64,000 nucleotides of DNA from Bombus terrestris (Eukaryota > Arthropoda > Insecta > Hymenoptera > Apidae). A program made the position numbers and the translations under genes. Below the pieces are notes generated by a model. That model was not told the DNA's origin. It did no database searches and saw nothing but the letters and a program-made list of their open reading frames with translations. Each line of letters starts with the position of its first letter. Within the stretch, counting starts at the first letter, position 1. The DNA lies in NCBI RefSeq assembly GCF_910591885.1, contig NC_063275.1, forward strand, positions 5,072,501 through 5,136,500, read 5' to 3'. Positions 37,056-50,000 of the stretch are shown in pieces.

Positions 37056-40000
37056 GGGATTGGTTTTAGGTTAGGCTATAGTTTTTCGAGCGAGCGCAGC
37101 GAGCGAGCAATGCCTAAACGTGCGTCTCAAACCAATCGATTGGCACGTAGGTACATAGAAATAATTGCACCAGCCCGAGGAGCCGGAAGCTTTTATCGAA
37201 TTGCTCACTGAGCAAAGTTTACATGTTATCAATAGTTTTACACAATGAGTAATAGTTCGACGAAGTACAGTGCAACGTGAGTACCAGTATCGCTGAGAAA
37301 ACTTGGAAATAACCGGAACTAAATGTAAGGAAATATAAAGTATATGTATAACCAGGAAGTTGAAACTAATGAAAATATATGTTAGGAATTATATAGAATG
37401 TGTGTAGCATAAAATTGTAATCGTTGCTCGCTCCGCACGCTCGTAAAAAAATGGTCCAACCTCACAACCGATCCGGCTCGCTCGCAAATTTGAAGTAAAT
37501 CGCCTCCATATCGAAGGACGAACGCAGGTGGGATTGGTTTTAGGTTAGGCTATAGTTTTTCGAGCGAGCGCAGCGAGCGAGCAATGCCTAAACGTGCATC
37601 TCAAACCAATTGATTGGCACGTAGGTACATAGAAATATTTGCACCAGCCCGAGGAGCCGGAAGCTTTTATCGAATTGCTCACTGAGCAAAGTTTACATGT
37701 TATCACTACTTTTACACAAAGAGTAATAGTTCGACGAAGTACAGTGCAACGTGAGTACCAGTATCGCTGAGAAAACTTGGAACTAACCGGAACTAAATGT
37801 AAGGAAATATAAAGTATATGTATAACCAGGAAGTTGAAACTAATGAAAATATATGTTAGGAACTATGAAGTATGTGTGTAGCATGAAAATTGTAATCGTT
37901 GCTTGCTCGCAGCGTGCGCTCGTAAAAATCTAGTCCAACCTCACAACCGATGCGGCTCGCTCTCAAATTTGAAGTAAATCGCCTCCATATCGAAGGACGA
38001 ACGCAGGTGGGATTGGTTTTAGGTTAGGCTATAGTTTTTCGAGCGAGCGCAGCGAGCGAGCAATGCCTAAACGTGCGTCTCAAACCAATCGATTGGCACG
38101 TAGGTACATAGAAATATTTGCACCAGCCCGAGGAGCCGGAAGCTTTTATCGAATTTCTCACTGAGCAAAGTTTACATGTTATCAATTGTTTTACACAAAG
38201 AGTAATAGTTCGGCGAAGTGCAGTGCAACGTGAGTACCAATATCGCTGAGAAAACTTGGAAATAACCGGAACTAAATGTACGGAAATATAAGGTATATGT
38301 ATAACCAGGAAGTTGAAACTAATGAAAATATATGTTAGGAACTATGAAGTATGTGTGTAGCATGAAAATTGTAATCGTTGCTTGCTCGCAGCGTGCCCTC
38401 GTAAAAATCTAGTCCAACCTCACAACCGATGCGGCTCGCTCTCAAATTTGAAGTAAATCGCCTTCTTATCGAAGGTCGAACGCCAGTGGGATTGGTTTTA
38501 TGTTAGGCTATAGTTTTTCGAGCGAGCGCAGCGAGCGAGCAATGCCTAAACGTGCGTCTCAATCCAATTCATTGGCACGAAGATACATAGAAATATTTGC
38601 ACCAGCCCGAGGAGCCGGAAGCTTTTATCGAATTGCTCACTGAGCAAAGTTTACATGTTATCAATAGTTTTACACAAAGAGTAATAGTTCGACGAAGTAC
38701 AGTGCAACGTGAGTACCAGTATCGCTGAGAAAACTTGGAACTAACCGGAACTAAATGTAAGGAAATATAAAGTATATGTATAACCAGGAAGTTGAAACTA
38801 ATGAAAATATATGTTAGGAATTATATAGAATGTGTGTAGCATAAAATTGTAATCGTTGCTCGCTCCGCACGCTCGTGAAAAAATAGTCCAACCTCACAAC
38901 CGATGCGGCTCGCTCTCAAATTTGAAGTAAATCGCCTTCTTATCGAAGGTCGAACGCCAGTGGGATTGGTTTTATGTTAGGCTATAGTTTTTCGAGCGAG
39001 CGCAGCGAGCGAGCAATGCCTAAACGTGCGTCTCAATCCAATTCATTGGCACGTAGGCACATAGAAATAATTGCACCTGCCCGAAGAGCCGGAAGCTTTT
39101 ATCGAATTGCTCACTGAGCAAAGTTTACATGTTATCAATAGTTTTACACAAAGAGTAATAGTTCGACGAAGTACAGTGCAACGTGAGTACCAGTATCGCT
39201 GAGAAAACTTGGAAATAACAGGAACTAAATGTTAGGAAATATAAAGTATATGTATAACCAGGAAGTTGAAACTAATGAAAATATATGTTAGGAATTATAT
39301 AGAATGTGTGTAGCATAAAATTGTAATCGTTGCTCGCTCCGCACGCTCGTAAAAAAATGGTCCAACCTCACAACCGATCCGGCTCGCTCGCAAATTTGAA
39401 GTAAATCGCCTCCATATCGAAGGACGAACGCAGGTGGGATTGGTTTTAGGTTAGGCTATAGTTTTTCGAGCGAGCGCAGCGAGCGAGCAATGCGTAAACG
39501 TGCGTCACAAACCAATTGATTAGCACGTAGGTACACAGAAATATTTGCTCCTGCCCGAGGAGCCGGAAGCTTTTATCGAATTGCTCACTGAGCAAAGTTT
39601 ACATGTTATCAATTGTTTTACACAAAGAGTAATAGTTCGACGAAGTACAGTACAACGTGAGTACCAGTATCGCTGAGAAAACATGGAACTAACCGGAACT
39701 AAATGTAAGGAAATATAAAGTATATGTATAACCAGGAAGTTGAAACTAATGAAAATATATGTTTGGAATTATATAGAATGTGTCTAGCATAAAATTGTAA
39801 TCGTTGCTCGCTCCGCACGCTCGTAAAAAAATAGTCCAACCTCACAACCGATCCGGCACGTTCGCAAATTTGAAGTGAATTGCCTCCTTACCGAAAAACG
39901 AACGAAAGAGGGATTGGTTTTAGGTTAGGCTATAGTTTTTCGAGCGAGCGCAGCGAGCGAGCAATGCCTAAACGTGCGTCTCAAACCAATTGATTGGCAC

Positions 40001-41336
40001 GTAGGTACATAGAAATATTTGCACCAGCCCGAGGAGCCGGAAGCTTTTATCGAATTGCTCACTGAGCAAAGTTTACATGTTATCAATACTTTTACACAAA
40101 GAGTAATAGTTCGACGAAGTACAGTGCAACGTGAGTACCAGTATCGCTGAGAAAACGTGGAAATAACCGGAACTAAATGTAAGGAAATATAAAGTATATG
40201 TATAACCAGGAAGTTGAAACTAATGAAAATATATGTTAGGAACTATGAAGTATGTGTGTAGCATGAAATTGTAATCGTTGCTCGCTCCGCTCGCTCATAA
40301 AAAGATAGTCCAACCTCACAACCGATCCGGCACGTTCGCAAATTTGAAGTGAATTGCCTCCTTACCGAAAAACGAACGAAAGAGGGATTGGTTTTAGGTT
40401 AGGCTATAGTATTTCGAGCGAGCGCAGCGAGCGAGCAATGCCTAAACGTGCGTCTCAAACCAATTGATTGGCACGTAGGTACATAGAAATATTTGCACCA
40501 GCCCGAGGAGCCGGAAGCTTTTATCGAATTGCTCACTGATCAAAGTTTACATGTTATCAATACTTTTACACAAAGAGTAATAGTTCGACGAAGTACAGTG
40601 CAACGTGAGTACCAGTATCGCTGAGAAAACTTGGAACTAACCGGAACTAAATGTAAGGAAATATAAAGTATATGTATAACCAGGAAGTTGAAACTAATGA
40701 AAATATATGTTCGGAACTATGAAGTATGTGTGTAGCATGAAAATTGTAATCGTTGCTTGCTCGCAGCGTGCGCTCGTAAAAATCTAGTCCAACCTCACAA
40801 CCGATGCGGCTCGCTCTCAAATTTGAAGTAAATCGCCTCCATATCGAAGGACGAACGCAGGTGGGATTGGTTTTAGGTTAGGCTATAGTTTTTCGAGCGA
40901 GCGCAGCGAGCGAGCAATGCGTAAACGTGCGTCACAAACCAATTGATTAGCACGTAGGTACACAGAAATACTTGCACCTGCCCGAGGAGCCGGAAGCTTT
41001 TATCGAATTGCTCACTGAGCAAAGTTTACATGTTATCAATTGTTTTACACAAAGAGTAATAGTTCGACGAAGTACAGTGCAACGTGAGTACCAGTATCGC
41101 TGAGAAAACTTGGAACTAACCGGAACTAAATGTAAGGAAATATAAAGTATATGTATAACCAGGAAGTTGAAACTAATGAAAATATATGTTAGGAATTATA
41201 TAGAATGTGTGTAGCATAAAATTGTAATCGTTGCTCGCTCCGCTCGCTCATAAAAAGATAGTCCAACCTCACAACCGATCCGGCACGTTCGCAAATTTGA
41301 AGTGAATTGCCTCCTTACCGAAAAACGAACGAAAGA
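37056..41336 (+). repeat. HOR unit III-2, shortened 9-mer copy of III-1
   Basis: Order: 37056 P-A, 37530 P-A*, 38009 P-C, 38488 S-C, 38962 S-A, 39436 W-B, 39910 P-B, 40384 P-A*, 40863 W-B. The private marks of III-1 recur in order: CAATCGATTGG, TCACTACTTTT, GAATTTCTC, TTGCTCCTG with GTCTAGC, CAATACTTTT, TAGTATTTCG. Four monomers are missing: three lost in a fusion inside the monomer at 38488, and the V-A monomer (34681 in III-1) between 38962 and 39436. Confidence 0.87.
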
Positions 41337-43242
41337 GGGATTGGTTTTAGGTTAGGCTATAGTTTTTCGAGCGAGCGCAGCGAGCGAGCAATGCGTAAAC
41401 GTGCGTCACAAACCAATTGATTGGCACGAAGGTACATAGAAATATTTGCACCAGCCCGAGGAGCCGGAAGCTTTTATCGAATTGCTCACTGAGCAAAGTT
41501 TACATGTTATCAATAGTTTTACACAAAGAGTAATAGTTCGACGAAGTAAAGTGCAACGTGAGTACCAGTATCGCTGAGAAAACTTGGAAATAACCGGAAC
41601 TAAATGTAAGGAAATATAAAGTATATGTATAACCAGGAAGTTGAAACTAATGAAAATATATGTTAGGAATTATATAGAATGTGTGTAGCATAAAATTGTA
41701 ATCGTTGCTCAGTCCGCACGCTCGTAAAAAAATGGTCCAACCTCACAACCGATACGGCTCGCTCGCAAATTTGAAGTAAGTCGCCTCCATATCGAAGGAC
41801 GAACGCAGGTGGGATTGGTTTTATGTTTGGCTATAGTTTTTCGAGCGAGCGCAGCGAGCGAGCAATGCCTAAACGTGCGTCTCAATCCAATTCATTGACA
41901 CGTAGGCACATAGAAATAATTGCACCTGCCCGATGAGCCGGAAGCTTTTATCGAATTGCTCACTGAGCAAAGTTTACATGTTATCAATAGTTTTACACAA
42001 AGAGTAATAGTTCGACGAAGTACAGTGCAACGTGAGTACCAGTATCGCTGAGAAAACTTGGAAATAACCGGAACTAAATGTAAGGAAATATACAGTATAT
42101 GTATAACCAGGAAGTTGAAACTAATGAAAATATATGTTAGGAACTATGAAGTATGTGTGTAGCATGAAAATTGTAATCGTTGCTTGCTCGCAGCGTGCGC
42201 TCGTAAAAATCTAGTCCAACCTCACAACCGATGCGGCTCGCTCTCAAATTTGAAGTAAATCGCCTTCTTATCGAAGGTCGAACGCCAGTGGGATTGGTTT
42301 TATGTTAGGCTATAGTTTTTCGAGCGAGCGCAGCGAGCGAGCAATGCCTAAACGTGCGTCACAAACCAATTGATTGGCACGAAGGTACATAGAAATATTT
42401 GCACCAGCCCGAGGAGCCGGAAGCTTTTATCGAATTGCTCACTGAGCAAAGTTTACATGTTATCAATAGTTTTACACAAAGAGTAATAGTTCGACGAAGT
42501 AAAGTGCAACGTGAGTACCAGTATCGCTGAGAAAACTTGGAAATAACCGGAACTAAATGTAAGGAAATATAAAGTATATGTATAACCAGGAAGTTGAAAC
42601 TAATGAAAATATATGTTAGGAATTATATAGAATGTGTGTAGCATAAAATTGTAATCGTTGCTCAGTCCGCACGCTCGTAAAAAAATGGTCCAACCTCACA
42701 ACCGATACGGCTCGCTCGCAAATTTGAAGTAAGTCGCCTCCATATCGAAGGACGAACGCAGGTGGGATTGGTTTTATGTTTGGCTATAGTTTTTCGAGCG
42801 AGCGCAGCGAGCGAGCAATGCCTAAACGTGCGTCTCAATCCAATTCATTGACACGTAGGCACATAGAAATAATTGCACCTGCCCGATGAGCCGGAAGCTT
42901 TTATCGAATTGCTCACTGAGCAAAGTTTACATGTTATCAATAGTTTTACACAAAGAGTAATAGTTCGACGAAGTACAGTGCAACGTGAGTACCAGTATCG
43001 CTGAGAAAACTTGGAAATAACCGGAACTAAATGTAAGGAAATATACAGTATATGTATAACCAGGAAGTTGAAACTAATGAAAATATATGTTAGGAACTAT
43101 GAAGTATGTGTGTAGCATGAAAATTGTAATCGTTGCTTGCTCGCAGCGTGCGCTCGTAAAAATCTAGTCCAACCTCACAACCGATGCGGCTCGCTCTCAA
43201 ATTTGAAGTAAATCGCCTTCTTATCGAAGGTCGAACGCCAGT
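41337..43242 (+). repeat. Tandem dimer duplication (E-A, S-C) x 2, 953-bp period
   Basis: Monomers at 41337/41811 are repeated at 42290/42764. Both copies share GCTCAGTCCGC, GATACGGCTC, AAGTCGCC, TATGTTTGG, TTGACACG, GATGAGCC and TACAGTATATG, which I did not see elsewhere. The second E-A copy has a foreign head (TTATGTTAGG and CCTAAAC) up to about 42349, then matches the first copy. Confidence 0.93.
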
Positions 43243-45143
43243 GGGATTGGTTTTATGTTAGGCTATAGTTTTTCGAGCGAGCGCAGCGAGCGAGCAATGC
43301 CTAAACGTGCGTCTCAATCCAATTCATTGGCACGTAGGCACATAGAAATAATTGCACCTGCCCGAAGAGCCGGAAGCTTTTATCGAATTGCTCACTGAGC
43401 AAAGTTTACATGTTATCAATAGTTTTACACAAAGAGTAATAGTTCGGCGAAGTGCAGTGCAACGTGAGTACCAATATCGCTGAGAAAACTTGGAAATAAC
43501 AGGAAATATATGTAAGGAAATATAAAGTATATGTATGACCAGGAAGTTGAAACTAATGAAAATATATGTTAGGAACTATGAAGTATGTGTGTAGCATGAA
43601 AATTGTAATCGTTGCTTGCTCGCAGCGTGCGCTCGTAAAAATCTAGTCCAACCTCACAACCGATGCGGCTCGCTCTCAAATTTGAAGTAAATCGCCTTCT
43701 TATCGAAGGTCGAACGCCAGTGGGATTGGTTTTATGTTAGGCTATAGTTTTTCGAGCGAGCGCAGCGAGCGAGCAATGCCTAAACGTGCGTCACAAACCA
43801 ATTGATTAGCACGTAGGTACACAGAAATATTTGCACCTGCCCGAGGAGCCGGAAGCTTTTATCGAATTGCTCACTGAGCAAAGTTTACATGTTATCAATT
43901 GTTTTACACAAAGAGTAATAGTTCGGCGAAGTGCAGTGCAACGTGAGTACCAATATCGCTGAGAAAACTTGGAAATAACAGGAAATATATGTAAGGAAAT
44001 ATAAAGTATATGTATGACCAGGAAGTTGAATCTAATGAAAATATATGTTAGGAATTATAAAGAATGTGTGTAGCATAAAATTGTAATCGTTGCTCGCTCC
44101 GCTCGCTCATAAAAAGATAGTCCAACCTCACAGCCGATCCGGCGCGTTCGCAAATTTGAAGTGAATTGCCTCCTTACCGAAAAACGAACGAAAGAGGGAT
44201 TGGTTTTAGGTTAGGCTATAGTTTTTCGAGCGAGCGCAGCGAGCGAGCAATGCTTAAACGTGCGTCACAAACCAATTGATTGGCACGAAGGTACATAGAA
44301 ATATTTGCACCAGCCCGAGGAGCCGGAAGCTTTTATCGAATTGCTCACTGAGCAAAGTTTACATGTTATCAATAGTTTTACACAAAGAGTAATAGTTCGA
44401 CGAAGTAAAGTGCAACGAGAGTACCAGTATCGCTGAGAAAACTTGGAAATAACCGGAACTAAATGTAAGGAAATATAAAGTATATGTATAACCAGGAAGT
44501 TGAAACTAATGAAAATATATGTTAGGAATTATATAGAATGTGTGTAGCATAAAATTGTAATCGTTGCTCGCTCCGCACGCTCGTAAAAAAATGGTCCAAC
44601 CTCACAACCGATCCGGCTCGCTCGCAAATTTGAAGTAAATCGCCTCCATATCGAAGGACGAACGCAGGTGGGATTGGTTTTAGGTTAGGCTATAGTTTTT
44701 CGAGCGAGCGCAGCGAGCGAGCAATGCCTAAACGTGCATCTCAAACCAATTGATTGGCACGTAGGTACATAGAAATATTTGCACCAGCCCGAGGAGCCGG
44801 AAGCTTTTATCGAATTGCTCACTGAGCAAAGTTTACATGTTATCAATAGTTTTACACAAAGAGTAATAGTTCGACGAAGTACAGTGCAACGTGATTACCA
44901 GTATCGCTGAGAAAACTTGGAAATAACCGGAACTAAATGTAAGGAAATATAAAGTATATGTATAACCAGGAAGTTGAAACTAATGAAAATATATGTTAGG
45001 AATTATATAGAATGTGTGTAGCATAAAATTGTAATCGTTGCTCGCTCCGCACGCTCGTAAAAAAATGGTCCAACCTCACAACCGATCCGGCTCGCTCGCA
45101 AATTTGAAGTAAATCGCCTCCATATCGAAGGACGAACGCAGGT
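43243..45143 (+). repeat. Four monomers of domain III (S-C, R-B, E-A, P-A)
   Basis: Monomers start at 43243 S-C (a hybrid with GGCGAAGTGCAG), 43722 R-B (GGCGCGTTCGC, CACAGCCG), 44196 E-A (GCTTAAAC, CAACGAGAG) and 44670 P-A (GTGATTACC). No longer HOR alignment was recognised for this block. Confidence 0.8.
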
Positions 45144-47045
45144 GGGATTGGTTTTAGGTTAGGCTATAGTTTTTCGAGCGAGCGCAGCGAGCGAGCAATG
45201 CGTATACGTGCGTCACAAACCAATTGATTAGCACGTAGGTACACAGAAATATTTGCACCTGCCCGAGGAGCCGGAAGCTTTTATCGAATTGCTCACTGAG
45301 CAAAGTTTACATGTTATCAATTGTTTTACACAAGGAGTAATAGTTCGGCGAAGTGCAGTGCAACGTGAGTACCAATATCGCTGAGAAAAAATGGAAATAA
45401 CAGGAAATATATGTAAGGAAATATAAAGTATATGTATGACCAGGAAGTTGAATCTAATGAAAATATATGTTAGGAATTATAAAGAATGTGTGTAGCATAA
45501 AATTGTAATCGTTGCTCGCTCCGCTCGCTCATAAAAAGATAGTCCAACCTCACAACCGATCCGGCACGTTCGCAAATTTGAAGTGAATTGCCTCCTTACC
45601 GAAAAACGAACGAAAGAGGGATTGGTTTTAGGTTAGGCTATAGTTTTTCGAGCGAGCGCAGCGAGCGAGCAATGCGTAAACGTGCGTCACAAACCAATTG
45701 ATTGGCACGAAGGTACATAGAAATATTTGCACCAGCCCGAAGAGCCGGAAGCTTTTATCGAATTGCTCACTGAGCAAAGTTTACATGTTATCAATAGTTT
45801 TACACAAAGAGTAATAGTTCGGCGAAGTAAAGTGCAACGTGAGTACCAGTATCGCTGAGAAAACTTGGAAATAACCGGAACTAAATGTAAGGAAATATAA
45901 AGTATATGTATAACCAGGAAGTTGAAACTAATGAAAATATATGTTAGGAACTATGAAGTATGTGTGTAGCATGAAAATTGTAATCGTTGCTCGCTCCGCA
46001 CGCTCGTAAAAAAATGGTCCAACCTCACAACCGATCCGGCTCGCTCGCAAATTTGAAGTAAATCGCCTCCATATCGAAGGACGAACGCAGGTGGGATTGG
46101 TTTTAGGTTAGGCTATAGTTTTTCGAGCGAGCGCAGCGAGCGAGCAATGCGTATACGTGCGTCACAAACCAATTGATTAGCACGTAGGTACACAGAAATA
46201 TTTGCACCTGCCCGAGGAGCCGGAAGCTTTTATCGAATTGCTCACTGAGAAAAGTTTACATGTTATCAATTGTTTTACACAAGGAGTAATAGTTCGGCGA
46301 AGTGCAGTGCAACGTGAGTACCAATATCGCTGAGAAAAAATGGAAATAACAGGAAATATATGTAAGGAAATATAAAGTATATGTATGACCAGGAAGTTGA
46401 ATCTAATGAAAATATATGTTAGGAATTATAAAGAATGTGTGTAGCATAAAATTGTAATCGTTGCTCGCTCCGCTCGCTCATAAAAAGATAGTCCAACCTC
46501 ACAACCGATCCGGCACGTTCGCAAATTTGAAGTGAATTGCCTCCTTACCGAAAAACGAACGAAAGAGGGATTGGTTTTAGGTTAGGCTATAGTTTTTCGA
46601 GCGAGCGCAGCGAGCGAGCAATGCGTAAACGTGCGTCACAAACCAATTGATTGGCACGAAGGTACATAGAAATATTTGCACCAGCCCGAAGAGCCGGAAG
46701 CTTTTATCGAATTGCTCACTGAGCAAAGTTTACATGTTATCAATAGTTTTACACAAAGAGTAATAGTTCGGCGAAGTAAAGTGCAACGTGAGTACCAGTA
46801 TCGCTGAGAAAACTTGGAAATAACCGGAACTAAATGTAAGGAAATATAAAGTATATGTATAACCAGGAAGTTGAAACTAATGAAAATATATGTTAGGAAC
46901 TATGAAGTATGTGTGTAGCATGAAAATTGTAATCGTTGCTTGCTCGCAGCGTGCGCTCGTAAAAATCTAGTCCAACCTCACAACCGATGCGGCTCGCTCT
47001 CAAATTTGAAGTAAATCGCCTTCTTATCGAAGGTCGAACGCCAGT
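45144..47045 (+). repeat. Tandem dimer duplication (V-B, E) x 2, 949-bp period
   Basis: V-B monomers at 45144 and 46093 share CAAGGAGTAAT and GAGAAAAAATGG; E monomers at 45618 and 46567 share CCGAAGAGCC with GGCGAAGTAAAG. The E copy at 45618 starts a C module (GAACTATGAAG, GCATGAAAATTG) but switches to an A-type box 2 and end, giving 475 bp; the one at 46567 carries the full C module (479 bp). Confidence 0.92.
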
Positions 47046-50000
47046 GGGATTGGTTTTATGTTAGGCTATAGTTTTTCGAGCGAGCGCAGCGAGCGAGCAA
47101 TGCGTAAACGTGCGTCACAAACCAATTGATTGGCACGAAGGTACATAATAATATTTGCACCAGCCCGAAGAGCCGGAAGCTTTTATCGAATTGCTCACTG
47201 AGCAAAGTTTACATGTTATCAATAGTTTTACACAAAGAGTAATAGTTCGACGAAGTACAGTGCAACGTGAGTACCAGTATCGCTGAGAAAACTTGGAAAT
47301 AACCGGAACTAAATGTTAGGAAATATAAAGTATATGTATAACCAGGAAGTTGAAACTAATGAAAATATATGTTAGGAATTATACAGAATGTGTGTAGCAT
47401 AAAATTGTAATCGTTGCTCGCTCCGCACGCTCGTAAAAAAATGGTCCAACCTCACAACCGATCCGGCTCGCTCGCAAATTTGAAGTAAATCGCCTCCATA
47501 TCGAAGGACGAACGCAGGTGGGATTGGTTTTAGGTTAGGCTATAGTTTTTCGAGCGAGCGCAGCGAGCGAGCAATGCGTAAACGTGCGTCACAAACCAAT
47601 TGATTGGCACGAAGGTACATAGAAATATTTGCACCAGCCCGAGGAGCCGGAAGCTTTTATCGAATTGCTCACTGAGCAAAGTTTACATGTTATCAATAGT
47701 TTTACACAAAGAGTAATAGTTCGACGAAGTAAAGTGCAACGTGAGTACCAGTATCGCTGAGAAAACTTGGAAATAACCGGAACTAAATGTAAGGAAATAT
47801 AAAGTATATGTATAACCAGGAAGTTGAAACTAATGAAAATATATGTTAGGAATTATATAGAATGTGTGTAGCATAAAATTGTAATCGTTGCTCGCTCCGC
47901 ACGCTCGTAAAAAAATGGTCCAACCTCACAACCGATCCGGCTCGCTCGCAAATTTGAAGTAAATCGCCTCCATATCGAAGGACGAACGCAGGTGGGATTG
48001 GTTTTACGTTAGGCTATAGTTTTTCGAGCGAGCGCAGCGAGCGAGCAATGCGTAAACGTGCGTCACAAACCAATTGATTAGCACGTGGGTACACAGAAAT
48101 ATTTGCACCTGCCCGAGGAGCCGGAAGCTTTTATCGAATTGCTCACTGAGCAAAGTTTACATGTTATCAATAGTTTTACACAAAGAGTAATAGTTCGACG
48201 AAGTACAGTGCAACGTGAGTACCAGTATCGCTGAGAAAACTTGGAACTAACCGGAACTAAATGTAAGGAAATATAAAGTATATGTATAACCAGGAAGTTG
48301 AAACTAATGAAAATATATGTTAGGAACTATGAAGTATGTGTGTAGCATGAAAATTGTAATCGTTGCTTGCTCGCAGCGTGCGCTCGTAAAAATCTAGTCC
48401 AACCTCACAACCGATGCGGCTCGCTCTCAAATTTGAAGTAAATCGCCTCCATATCGAAGGACGAACGCAGGTGGGATTGGTTTTAGGTTAGGCTATAGTT
48501 TTTCGAGCGAGCGCAGCGAGCGAGCAATGCGTATACGTGCGTCACAAACCAATTGATTAGCACGTAGGTACACAGAAATATTTGCACCTGCCCGAGGAGC
48601 CGGAAGCTTTTATCGAATTGCTCACTGAGCAAAGTATACATGTTATCAATTGTTTTACACAAAGAGTAATAGTTCGGCGAAGTGCAGTGCAACGTGAGTA
48701 CCAATATCGCTGAGAAAACTTGGAAATAACAGGAAATATATGTAAGGAAATATAAAGTATATGTATGACCAGGAAGTTGAATCTAATGAAAATATATGTT
48801 AGGAATTATAAAGAATGTGTGTAGCATAAAATTGTAATCGTTGCTCGCTCCGCTCGCTCATAAAAAGATAGTCCAACCTCACAACCGATCCGGCGCGTTC
48901 GCAAATTTGAAGTGAATTGCCTCCTTACCGAAAAACGAACGAAAGAGGGATTGGATTTAGGTTAGGCTATAGTTTTTCGAGCGAGCGCAGCGAGCGAGCA
49001 ATGCGTAAACGTGCGTCACAAACCAATTGATTGGCACGAAGGTACATAGAAATATTTGCACCAGCCCGAGGAGCCGGAAGCTTTTATCGAATTGCTCACT
49101 GAGCAAAGTTTACATGTTATCAATAGTTTTACACAAAGAGTAATAGTTCGACGAAGTAAAGTGCAACGTGAGTACCAGTATCGCTGAGAAAACTTGGAAA
49201 TAACCGGAACTAAATGTAAGGAAATATAAAGTATATGTATAACCAGGAAGTTGAAACTAATGAAAATATATGTTAGGAATTATATAGAATGTGTGTAGCA
49301 TAAAATTGTAATCGTTGCTCGCTCCGCACGCTCGTAAAAAAATGGTCCAACCTCACAACCGATCCGGCTCGCTCGCAAATTTGAAGTAAATCGCCTCCAT
49401 ATCGAAGGACGAACGCAGGTGGGATTGGTTTTACGTTAGGCTATAGTTTTTCGAGCGAGCGCAGCGAGCGAGCAATGCGTATACGTGCGTCACAAACCAA
49501 TTGATTAGCACGTAGGTACACAGAAATATTTGCACCTGCCCGAGGAGCCGGAAGCTTTTATCGAATTGCTCACTGAGCAAAGTATACATGTTATCAATTG
49601 TTTTACACAAAGAGTAATAGTTCGGCGAAGTGCAGTGCAACGTGAGTACCAATATCGCTGAGAAAACTTGGAAATAACAGGAAATATATGTAAGGAAATA
49701 TAAAGTATATGTATAACCAGGAAGTTGAAACTAATGAATATATATGTTAGGAATTATACAGAATGTGTGTAGCATAAAATTGTAATCGTTGCTCGCTCCG
49801 CACGCTCGTAAAAAAATGGTCCAACCTCACAACCGATCCGGCTCGCTCGCAAATTTGAAGTAAATCGCCTCCATATCGAAGGACGAACGCAGGTGGGATT
49901 GGTTTTAGGTTAGGCTATAGCTTTTCGAGCGAGCGCAGCGAGCGAGCAATGCGTATACGTGCGTCACAAACCAATTGATTAGCACGTAGGTACACAGAAA

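Noticed and set aside
48483..48704. Minus-strand 73-codon open frames in V monomers (also 49431, 53237, 61799, 63225)
   Set aside because: They start at TTG and run only because AAAGTATACATG removes a stop. They follow the satellite copy pattern.
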